DNA of 12,364 nucleotides from Candidatus Mediterraneibacter colneyensis. GTDB lineage: Bacteria > Bacillota > Clostridia > Lachnospirales > Lachnospiraceae. The stretch is from positions 1 to 12,364 of the forward strand of contig DXEY01000177.1 in NCBI GenBank assembly GCA_019114745.1, written 5' to 3'. Each line of letters begins with the position of its first letter. Position 1 is the stretch's first letter. The notes under the pieces are model-generated. The model did no database searches, was not told the DNA's origin, and worked only from the letters and a program-made list of their open reading frames with translations. The translations under genes were made by a program, and so were the position numbers. Below, piece after piece: positions 1 to 5,790 of this stretch.

Positions 1-10
1 ACTACAGATT

Positions 11-640
11 ATGTCAGATAAGATTATTGAGAACAATCAGGTAACAGTCACAGGAACCGTGGTGTCGGAGTTTACATACAGCCACGAAGTGTTTGGGGAG
101 GGGTTCTATATGGTAGACCTCCTGGTGAGAAGGCTGAGCAGTTCAAATGACAGGATCCCGGTGATGGTGTCGGAGCGCCTGCTCGATGTTTCCCAGAGTT
201 ATATGAAGAAATGCATCAGGGTGACGGGGCAGTTCCGCTCGTACAACCGGCACGAAGAACAGCGCAACCGGCTGGTGCTTTCTGTATTTGCCAGGGAGAT
301 CGAGTTTGTGGATGAGGAGCCGGACGGAGCGCGTACGAACCACATCCTGCTGGAGGGATATATGTGTAAGCGCCCGGTATACCGGAAAACGCCGCTGGGC
401 AGAGAGATCGCAGACCTGCTGCTCGCTGTAAACCGTCCATACGGGAAGTCGGATTATATCCCCTGCATCTGCTGGGGCAGGAATGCACGGTACGCATCGG
501 GGTTTGACGTGGGAGAACATGTACGCATACTCGGGAGGATCCAGAGCCGGGAGTATGTAAAGAAGTTATCTGAGACTGAGACTGAGACAAGGACAGCGTA
601 CGAAGTCTCGGTAAGCAAACTGGAATGTCTGGAAGACTGA
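11..640 (+). CDS. Single-stranded DNA-binding-like protein with two OB folds
   Basis: A 209-residue protein that reads as two successive OB-fold domains. The C-terminal half (about residues 108-207) carries the SSB pattern: a glycine-containing first strand, a TPxG turn, an 'AVNRPYGKSDYIPCICWGR' core, then 'GRIQSREY' and a final 'TAYEVSVSKLE' strand. The N-terminal half (about residues 8-102) has a similar strand order with 'VTVTGTVVSEF' and 'IRVTGQFRSYNR'. It probably binds single-stranded DNA during replication, repair or recombination. It lacks the acidic DDDIPF-like tip of canonical Ssb, so it is likely an accessory SSB rather than the essential one. Only ten bases precede the ATG, the frame stays open to the window edge and no ribosome binding site is visible, so the true start could lie upstream. 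A short TGAGAC triplication lies inside (571-588). A terminator follows, so it is probably not cotranscribed with dapB. Confidence 0.8.
   Translation: MSDKIIENNQVTVTGTVVSEFTYSHEVFGEGFYMVDLLVRRLSSSNDRIPVMVSERLLDVSQSYMKKCIRVTGQFRSYNRHEEQRNRLVLSVFAREIEFVDEEPDGARTNHILLEGYMCKRPVYRKTPLGREIADLLLAVNRPYGKSDYIPCICWGRNARYASGFDVGEHVRILGRIQSREYVKKLSETETETRTAYEVSVSKLECLED
571..588 (+). repeat. Three tandem TGAGAC hexamers in the SSB-like gene
   Basis: Three exact copies of TGAGAC follow each other inside the SSB-like gene and encode alternating Glu-Thr residues in the loop before the last beta strand. A unit gain or loss would keep the frame and change the loop by two residues. Confidence 0.8.
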
Positions 641-660
641 ACGGCTGAATGGCTGAATGG
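637..660 (+). repeat. Three 8-base tandem units across the SSB-like gene stop codon
   Basis: CTGAACGG is followed by two copies of CTGAATGG, and then CTGCTG. The first unit contains the TGA stop (638-640). Each later unit repeats a TGA-containing motif. The array sits between the gene and its terminator and has no obvious function beyond slippage. Confidence 0.75.
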
Positions 661-677
661 CTGCTGATTTGATCGTT

Positions 678-726
678 AAAAGGATATCATCTATTGAGAT
701 TCGCTCTCAGATATGATATCCTTTTT
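678..726 (+). terminator. Intrinsic terminator after the SSB-like gene
   Basis: AAAAGGATATCAT (678-690) pairs perfectly with ATGATATCCTTTT (713-725). An inner TGAGA/TCTCA stem (695-699 with 705-709) closes a TTCGC loop. The right arm runs into a T-tract at 722-726. The A-tract on the left arm makes it potentially bidirectional. Confidence 0.85.
694..722 (+). promoter_or_regulatory. Possible promoter for the dapB-fbp-sigma operon
   Basis: TTGAGA (694-699) and TATCCT (717-722) are separated by 17 bases, matching the sigma-A consensus at 5 of 6 and 4 of 6 positions. The start would fall near 729, giving a leader of about 65 bases with a small AACAGG/CCTGTT hairpin (736-755). It overlaps the upstream terminator entirely, which makes it uncertain. 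Confidence 0.3.
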
Positions 727-793
727 ATATGTGGTAACAGGCGGAAATACCTGTTCATGTAAGCTTTTTATACAGTCAGGAGGAGAGAATATA

Positions 794-1552
794 ATGGTAA
801 AATTTTTGATGCATGGTTGCAACGGAAAGATGGGAAGAATGATCACAGAAATTGTAAAGGGGGATGAAAATGCGGTAATTGCCGCAGGTGTGGATTCCTA
901 TACGGAAGTGGCGAACGAATATCCGGTTTTCGACTCGATTGAAAAATGTGATACAGACGTGGATGTGGTGATCGACTTTTCTACTGCGAAGGCGGTCGAC
1001 GGGCTTCTCGATTACTGCGTGGCGAAAAAGCTCCCGGTGGTACTGTGTACGACAGGGCTTTCGGAAGAGCAGCTCAAAAAAGTGGAGGAAGCGTCCCGCA
1101 CAGTGGCGGTTCTGAAGTCGGCAAATATGTCTCTTGGCATCAACCTGCTCCTGAAGCTTATCAAAGATGCGGCGAAGGTGCTTGCACCGGCAGGATATGA
1201 TATGGAGATCGTAGAGCGCCATCACAACCAGAAGCTGGATGCGCCCAGCGGTACGGCTCTGGCTCTGGCTGATTCCCTTAACGACGCCATGGACGGCGCG
1301 TACCACTATGTTTATGACAGAAGCCAGGTGCGCCAGAAGAGAGATCAGAAAGAAATCGGGATATCCGCAGTCAGGGGCGGGACGATTGTGGGAAACCATG
1401 AGGTGATCTTTGCCGGCACGGACGAAGTGATAGAATTTACCCATACAGCATATTCCAGAAGCGTGTTCGCAAAAGGAGCTGTAGAGGCCGGAAAATTCCT
1501 GGCGGGCAAAGGAGCCGGGATGTATGACATGGGGGATGTTGTCGGCCTGTAA
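794..1552 (+). CDS. dapB: 4-hydroxy-tetrahydrodipicolinate reductase (DapB)
   Basis: A 252-residue enzyme reducing 4-hydroxy-tetrahydrodipicolinate to tetrahydrodipicolinate with NAD(P)H, in the cytosolic diaminopimelate/lysine pathway that also feeds peptidoglycan. The N-terminal Rossmann glycine motif is HGCNGKMG (residues 7-14). The family signature ERHHNQKLDAPSGTA places catalytic His143 and Lys147, matching E. coli His159 and Lys163. Length is close to the usual 250-270. The start at 794 is chosen because AGGAGAGA lies directly upstream (781-788) and the family usually begins near 'VKFLMHGCNGKMG'; the earlier in-frame ATG at 713 lies inside the terminator stem. fbp starts 14 bases after the stop, so the two are probably cotranscribed. 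dapA is not adjacent. No lysine riboswitch or T-box is seen in the short leader. Confidence 0.96.
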   Translation: MVKFLMHGCNGKMGRMITEIVKGDENAVIAAGVDSYTEVANEYPVFDSIEKCDTDVDVVIDFSTAKAVDGLLDYCVAKKLPVVLCTTGLSEEQLKKVEEASRTVAVLKSANMSLGINLLLKLIKDAAKVLAPAGYDMEIVERHHNQKLDAPSGTALALADSLNDAMDGAYHYVYDRSQVRQKRDQKEIGISAVRGGTIVGNHEVIFAGTDEVIEFTHTAYSRSVFAKGAVEAGKFLAGKGAGMYDMGDVVGL

Positions 1553-1566
1553 AAAGGAGTGAGAGA

Positions 1567-3519
1567 ATGAAAAAACTTGAAACCAGATATCTGGAGCGTC
1601 TGTCCGACCTGTATCCGACGATCGCCGCGGCATCTACGGAGATCATCAATCTGCAGGCGATCCTGAATCTGCCAAAAGGGACAGAACATTTTCTGACGGA
1701 TGTGCACGGGGAGTATGAGGCGTTTTTCCATGTGCTGAAAAACGGTTCCGGTTCTGTCCGCCGTAAGATCGACGATGTGTTCGGCAATACGATGAGTATG
1801 AGGGACAAGCGCTCCCTTGCTACTCTGATCTATTATCCGAAGCAGAAAATGGATATGATCAAGAAGACGGAGACAAACATGGAAGACTGGTACCGTGTGC
1901 ATCTTTATCTCCTGATCGAGGTGAGCAAACGGGCGGCGAGCAAGTATACCCGATCCAAGGTGAGAAAAGCCCTGCCAAAAGATTTTGCCTACGTGATCGA
2001 AGAACTGATCACGGAGAAGGCAGAGGTAAACGATAAAGAGTCTTATTATAATGAGATCATTTCCACGATTATCCGCATTGGAAGGGCGGAAGAGTTTATC
2101 GCTGCCATATCTGAGCTGATCCAGCGGCTTGTGGTGGATCACCTTCATATTGTTGGTGATATTTATGACAGAGGCCCGGGTCCTCATATCATCATGGACA
2201 AGCTGATGACGTATCATTCCCTGGACATCCAGTGGGGAAACCATGACGTCCTCTGGATGGGTGCAGCGGCAGGGCAGAGAGGATGTATTGCCAATGCGAT
2301 CCGTATCTGCGCCCGCTATGGGAATCTTGATATCCTCGAGGAGGGATACGGGATCAACCTCCTGCCTCTTGCAACATTTGCCCTCAGGACGTACGGGGAC
2401 GATCCGTGTACGTGTTTCAGGCTGAAGGTGCCGGACCGGCCTGACTCAGACGAGATGCAGATGAACTTAAGGATCCATAAGGCAATTTCGATCATACAGT
2501 TCAAAGTGGAAGGGCAGATCATTGCGCGGCAGAAATCGTTCCATCTGGAAGACCGGGCGCTTCTTCACCGGATCAACTATGAAAAGGGGACGGTTCTGTT
2601 ATACGGGAAGGAGTATCAGCTCCTTGACACCAATTTCCCGACGATAGATCCGGAAGATCCCTATGCGCTGACAGAGGAAGAAGAAGAGATCATGGAACGG
2701 CTGGAAAAAGCGTTCGTAAACTGCGAGAAGCTGCAGCAGCACATGCGTTTCCTGCTTGCAAAGGGCGGTCTGTATAAGGTATACAACGATAACCTCCTCT
2801 ATCACGGGTGTGTGCCGCTGGATGAGGATGGCGGTCTGAAAGAAGTGGAAGTCTACGGAAAGAAATACCGGGGGAAAGCGCTGTATGACACACTGGATTC
2901 TTATGTCAGGAAGGGCTTCTTTGCACTGGATGAGCAAGACAGGGAAGACGGAAAAGACATTATGTGGTATATCTGGCTCCACCCCGACTCCCCTCTGTTC
3001 GGGAAAAACAAAATGGCGACATTTGAGCGCTATTTTGTCGCAGAGAAGGAAACTCATGTGGAGAAAAAGAATCCGTACTATTCTTACATAGAAGATGAAC
3101 GGGTGATCGATACGATCATGGAAGAGTTCGGCCTTGACCCTGTGGAAGGGCATATTGTGAACGGACATGTGCCTGTAAAGCGCAAGGATGGGGAGAGTCC
3201 TGTCAAATGCGGCGGCAAGGTCATGGTGATCGACGGGGGATTTTCCCGGGCATACCAGAAGCAGACGGGAATCGCGGGATACACTCTGATCTACAACTCA
3301 TACGGACTGCTGCTGGTGGCGCACGAACCGTTTGAGTCTACGGAAGCCGCCATCGTAAATGAGAATGACATACATTCCGAGATCATGGTGGTCAAACGGC
3401 TGAAAGACCGGCTGGCAGTGGGGGACACAGACGTCGGCAGAGATCTCAAAGATCAGATACATGACCTGGAGAGACTGCTGGAGGCATACAGAAACGGCGA
3501 GATTATTGAAAAACTCTAG
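1567..3519 (+). CDS. fbp: Fructose-1,6-bisphosphatase, class III
   Basis: A 650-residue metallophosphatase that hydrolyses fructose-1,6-bisphosphate to fructose-6-phosphate in gluconeogenesis. It belongs to the class III type known from Bacillus subtilis Fbp (about 670 residues), unrelated in fold to class I and II enzymes. Calcineurin-like metal-site motifs are present in order: DVHGEY (Asp45, His47), GDIYDRG (residues 197-203) and GNHD (residues 224-227). The later 'VNGHVPVK' and 'VIDGGFSRAYQ' segments near residues 530-565 complete the phosphatase core. The start is set by AAAGGAG seven bases upstream of the ATG. It sits between dapB (14-base gap) and a sigma factor (15-base gap), an arrangement that suggests one transcript. 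Class III enzymes are often allosterically controlled (for example by phosphoenolpyruvate in B. subtilis), but the sequence does not show this directly. Confidence 0.95.
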   Translation: MKKLETRYLERLSDLYPTIAAASTEIINLQAILNLPKGTEHFLTDVHGEYEAFFHVLKNGSGSVRRKIDDVFGNTMSMRDKRSLATLIYYPKQKMDMIKKTETNMEDWYRVHLYLLIEVSKRAASKYTRSKVRKALPKDFAYVIEELITEKAEVNDKESYYNEIISTIIRIGRAEEFIAAISELIQRLVVDHLHIVGDIYDRGPGPHIIMDKLMTYHSLDIQWGNHDVLWMGAAAGQRGCIANAIRICARYGNLDILEEGYGINLLPLATFALRTYGDDPCTCFRLKVPDRPDSDEMQMNLRIHKAISIIQFKVEGQIIARQKSFHLEDRALLHRINYEKGTVLLYGKEYQLLDTNFPTIDPEDPYALTEEEEEIMERLEKAFVNCEKLQQHMRFLLAKGGLYKVYNDNLLYHGCVPLDEDGGLKEVEVYGKKYRGKALYDTLDSYVRKGFFALDEQDREDGKDIMWYIWLHPDSPLFGKNKMATFERYFVAEKETHVEKKNPYYSYIEDERVIDTIMEEFGLDPVEGHIVNGHVPVKRKDGESPVKCGGKVMVIDGGFSRAYQKQTGIAGYTLIYNSYGLLLVAHEPFESTEAAIVNENDIHSEIMVVKRLKDRLAVGDTDVGRDLKDQIHDLERLLEAYRNGEIIEKL

Positions 3520-3534
3520 AAAAGGATATTCGAC

Positions 3535-4365
3535 ATGGAAAAAGGACAGCAGGCAACAGAAGAAATGTCAGGCCCCCTTCAGATTTATTTAAATGAGATC
3601 GGGCAGATCCCGCTTTTGAGCGAGGAGGAAGAACGGGAACTGGGAAGGAGGAGCGCTTCCGGCGATGAGGAGGCGCGCCGCCGTCTTTCAGAGGGAAATC
3701 TGAGGCTGGTGGTTTCGCTGGCAAAGCACTACACAGGCAGAGGAATACCGCTGATGGATCTGATCCAGGAAGGAAACATGGGGCTGATGCGCGCAGCGGA
3801 AAAATATGACCATACCAAAGAAAACCGGTTTTCCACTTACGCAGCATGGTGGATCAGAGAAGCGATGCAGAGAGCGATCGACCAGCAGTCCAGGGAGATC
3901 CGCGTGCCGGTGCATGTGGCGGAGAATATGAAGCGGGTCCAAAAGACGGCAAAAGAGCTTCAGCAGGAGCTCGGCAGGGACGCAACTCCGGGAGAGATCG
4001 CCGAAAAGATGGGCGATAAGACAGAGGAGGAAGTGAAAGATATCATTAACTATCTTCAGAGCCCGGTATCTTTGGAGACTCCGGTGGGTGACGACGGCGA
4101 AAGCAGTCTGGGCGATATGGTGGAGGACAGATCTGAGCCGACTCCGGAAGAGGCGATGAATCTGATCGCTGAGAAAGAAGAGGTTGAGGAACTTCTGGGG
4201 AGACTGAACGAGAGGGAGAGAAGTGTGATCCGTCTCCGGTATGGTCTGGACGGGGGAAAGACTCATACCCTCGAGGAGATCGGAGAGAGTCTCGGAGTGA
4301 CAAGAGAACGGGTGCGCCAGATTGAGGCACGCGCCATGGAAAAACTCCGCAGAAACGCAAATTGA
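3535..4365 (+). CDS. RpoD-like group 2 RNA polymerase sigma factor
   Basis: A 276-residue sigma-70 family protein. Region 1.2 spans about residues 12-40. Region 2 spans about 51-121, including 'DLIQEGNMGLMRA' and the -10-reading 'FSTYAAWWIREAMQRAI'. Region 3 spans about 122-205 with 'IRVPVHV'. Region 4 has a helix-turn-helix, 'LEEIGESLGVTRERVRQIE', near residues 244-264. There is no region 1.1, so it is shorter than the housekeeping RpoD (about 370 residues here expected). The residues that read -10 and -35 are RpoD-like, so it probably recognises housekeeping-type promoters with modified preference. AAAGGAT lies seven bases before the ATG and fbp ends 15 bases upstream, so its level would follow dapB-fbp transcription. 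It could also be described as SigA-like or RpoS-like, but the close RpoD similarity favours group 2. Its regulon cannot be inferred. Confidence 0.92.
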   Translation: MEKGQQATEEMSGPLQIYLNEIGQIPLLSEEEERELGRRSASGDEEARRRLSEGNLRLVVSLAKHYTGRGIPLMDLIQEGNMGLMRAAEKYDHTKENRFSTYAAWWIREAMQRAIDQQSREIRVPVHVAENMKRVQKTAKELQQELGRDATPGEIAEKMGDKTEEEVKDIINYLQSPVSLETPVGDDGESSLGDMVEDRSEPTPEEAMNLIAEKEEVEELLGRLNERERSVIRLRYGLDGGKTHTLEEIGESLGVTRERVRQIEARAMEKLRRNAN

Positions 4366-4437
4366 CCAGAAAATGAATATCCCGATGCATAAAATTTAAA
4401 AATGTGCAGATAGTAAGAGTACAACAATATTTATGGA

Positions 4438-4444
4438 AAGGGAG
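4438..4444 (+). promoter_or_regulatory. Ribosome binding site deciding the lipoprotein start
   Basis: AAGGGAG (4438-4444) ends nine bases before the ATG at 4454. It favours that start over the in-frame ATG at 4433, which would sit upstream of this site and add seven polar or charged residues before the signal peptide. Confidence 0.6.
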
Positions 4445-4453
4445 ATCATTTTT

Positions 4454-4795
4454 ATGGAAAGAATAAAAAAACTGATGCTGATCATGACATGTGCCTTTGT
4501 GCTTTTGGGAACAACCGCCTGCGGCAGCCGTAATAATGCCGATAATGGCGCGGATCAGACGAATACGGATAATGGTGCAAATGACAGTACGGACAATACA
4601 GATGACGGTAATGTAAATGATGCCACGGAAGGAAACGGCATCCTCGATGACGCTGTGGATGATGTGACGGACGGAGTGGATCGTGTAACTGACGATGTGA
4701 CCGACGGCGTAGACAAAGCGGCGGACGAGATGACAGAAGACAACGGCGCGCAGAACGACACGCAGAACAATCGGAATGACGCGCAGAATAATTAG
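4454..4795 (+). CDS. Small acidic repeat-containing lipoprotein
   Basis: A 113-residue predicted lipoprotein of unknown function. A basic N-terminus (residues 3-6) and hydrophobic stretch (7-22) lead to a TTAC lipobox, so Cys23 would be lipidated and anchored outside the membrane. The mature part is almost all Asp, Asn, Thr, Gly and Gln. Residues 69-90 form two copies of an 11-residue unit, DDVTDGVDRVT and DDVTDGVDKAA, continued by DEMTED. The hydrophobic spacing suits an amphipathic helix with 11-residue periodicity. The tail (residues 100-113) is Gln/Asn rich. The strong negative charge might suit metal or cell wall interaction, which is inference only. It lies 88 bases after the sigma factor, with no terminator seen between, and a hairpin follows. 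I recognise no named family. Similar low-complexity lipoproteins occur in Clostridia. Confidence 0.75.
   Translation: MERIKKLMLIMTCAFVLLGTTACGSRNNADNGADQTNTDNGANDSTDNTDDGNVNDATEGNGILDDAVDDVTDGVDRVTDDVTDGVDKAADEMTEDNGAQNDTQNNRNDAQNN
4658..4723 (+). repeat. Two tandem 33-base coding repeats in the lipoprotein
   Basis: Two 33-base units (4658-4690 and 4691-4723) encode the 11-residue repeats. They share the core GATGTGACNGACGGNGT and differ at codon third positions and near the unit ends, so they are an older duplication rather than a fresh one. Confidence 0.75.
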
Positions 4796-4820
4796 AGGAT
4801 TAAGGACATAAATGTCAGAA

Positions 4821-4867
4821 CCAGGCTGCCGCAGCGCGGGAATCATACCGTCTCTGCGGCAGTCTGG
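4821..4867. terminator. Strong hairpin between lipoprotein gene and hisA, without T-run
   Basis: CCAGGCTGCCGCAG (4821-4834) pairs with CTGCGGCAGTCTGG (4854-4867) over 14 positions, with one G-T pair and a 19-base loop. Neither strand has a clear T-run after the stem (+ strand continues CGGAAAAGAAAAG), so it is not a standard intrinsic terminator. It may end or stabilise the lipoprotein transcript. A smaller palindrome, GACAT-AA-ATGTC, lies just before it at 4805-4816. Confidence 0.55.
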
Positions 4868-4899
4868 CGGAAAAGAAAAGACAGGAGTACATAGTAGTT

Positions 4900-5670
4900 A
4901 TGAGATTCAGGCCATGTATTGATATCCATAATGGAAAAGTAAAGCAGATCGTGGGAGGCAGTCTGAGCGACACCGGCGACCGGGCGGAGACAAATTTTGC
5001 TTCTGAGCTGGGCGCAGAGTATTATGCCGGAATGTACAGGCGTGACGGACTGGAAGGCGGGCATATTATCATGCTCAATCCACCGGAATCAAAGTATTAT
5101 GCCCAGACCAGGCAGCAGGCTATGGAAGCTCTGAAGGCATATCCGGGAGGAATGCAGATCGGCGGGGGCATTACGCCTGAAAATGCAGAGGAACTGCTGC
5201 GCGCCGGGGCGAGCCATGTGATCGTTACCTCCTTCGTGTTCAAAAACGGCAGGTTCTATCCTGAAAATCTGGAAAAGATGACGTCTGCGGCAGGAAAGGA
5301 GCACCTTGTCCTGGATCTGAGCTGCCGGAAAAAGGACGGGGCATATTATGTGGTGACAGACCGCTGGCAGAATTTTACCGATTTCCGGCTGACACTTGAA
5401 GCAATGGACGAGCTGTCGGCATACTGCAGCGAATTTCTGATCCACGGCGTGGATGTGGAAGGAAAGCGTGCCGGGATGGAGGAAGAGCTGGCAGAGCTCC
5501 TCGGAAAGTGGAAGAAAAGCCCGGTGACCTACGCAGGAGGGCTCGGGTCAGTGGAGGATATCGGGCGTTTCGGCAGGATCAGTGGCGGAAGTGTAGATTT
5601 TACGATCGGAAGCGCGCTCGACCTGTTCGGGGGGAATGTCCCGTACCGCACAGTCAGGGAGTACCGGTGA
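4900..5670 (+). CDS. hisA: Eukaryote-type ProFAR isomerase (HisA)
   Basis: A 256-residue TIM-barrel enzyme that isomerises ProFAR to PRFAR, the fourth step of histidine synthesis. It starts 'MRFRPCIDIHNGKVKQIVGG' with likely catalytic Asp8. It has LDLSCRK at residues 138-144, AGGLGSVED in the second phosphate-binding region, and GSALDLFGGN near the C-terminus. These match the yeast HIS6-type branch: 'VIVTSFVF', 'DLSCRK' and 'FLIHGVDVEGKRAG' (Asp185 in the VDVEG segment) replace the TDISRDG-style motif of ordinary bacterial HisA. The ATG has AGGAG at 4883-4887, twelve bases upstream, slightly long. No other his gene is nearby; the lipoprotein is upstream and secA downstream with its own promoter. 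It may be the only HisA of the cell or a second copy. The likely route is old transfer between domains, which is inference. Confidence 0.9.
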   Translation: MRFRPCIDIHNGKVKQIVGGSLSDTGDRAETNFASELGAEYYAGMYRRDGLEGGHIIMLNPPESKYYAQTRQQAMEALKAYPGGMQIGGGITPENAEELLRAGASHVIVTSFVFKNGRFYPENLEKMTSAAGKEHLVLDLSCRKKDGAYYVVTDRWQNFTDFRLTLEAMDELSAYCSEFLIHGVDVEGKRAGMEEELAELLGKWKKSPVTYAGGLGSVEDIGRFGRISGGSVDFTIGSALDLFGGNVPYRTVREYR

Positions 5671-5695
5671 GAAATGTAAACAACTTATGAACTTG

Positions 5696-5724
5696 TTGAA
5701 TTAAAATAAAGTTAGTGCTAAAAT
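5696..5724 (+). promoter_or_regulatory. Sigma-A-type promoter for secA with extended -10
   Basis: TTGAAT (5696-5701), a 17-base spacer and TAAAAT (5719-5724) preceded by TG at 5716-5717. It matches 4 of 6 and 5 of 6 consensus bases at ideal spacing in an A/T-rich gap. Transcription would start near 5731, giving a leader of about 60 bases. This is the best promoter in the window. Confidence 0.75.
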
Positions 5725-5737
5725 GGAAAACGTAAGT

Positions 5738-5762
5738 GGCATCGGAGCTATGTGCCGATGCT
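5738..5762 (+). promoter_or_regulatory. Leader hairpin upstream of secA
   Basis: GCATCGG (5739-5745) pairs with CCGATGC (5755-5761) around a nine-base loop, with an outer G-T pair. It lies near the 5' end of the predicted secA transcript and ends 10 bases before the AAGGAG at 5773-5778. There is no T-run, so it is not a terminator; it may stabilise the mRNA or affect ribosome loading. It also buries the alternative ATG at 5752. Confidence 0.55.
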
Positions 5763-5790
5763 AAATTTGTATAAGGAGTTAATTGGCAAT

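Noticed and set aside
713..793. Earlier in-frame start for dapB
   Set aside because: The ATG at 713 sits within the terminator stem and has no ribosome binding site, while 794 follows AGGAGAGA.
640..793. Lysine riboswitch or T-box before dapB
   Set aside because: The leader is too short and has only a terminator and a 6-bp hairpin; no T-box sequence or riboswitch core is seen.
4362..4395. Promoter for the lipoprotein starting with TTGACC
   Set aside because: The nearest -10-like sequences (CATAAA, TAAAAT) lie 20-22 bases away, too far for normal spacing.
5752..5790. Earlier in-frame start for secA
   Set aside because: The ATG lies inside the leader hairpin, upstream of the ribosome binding site, and adds residues not usual for SecA.
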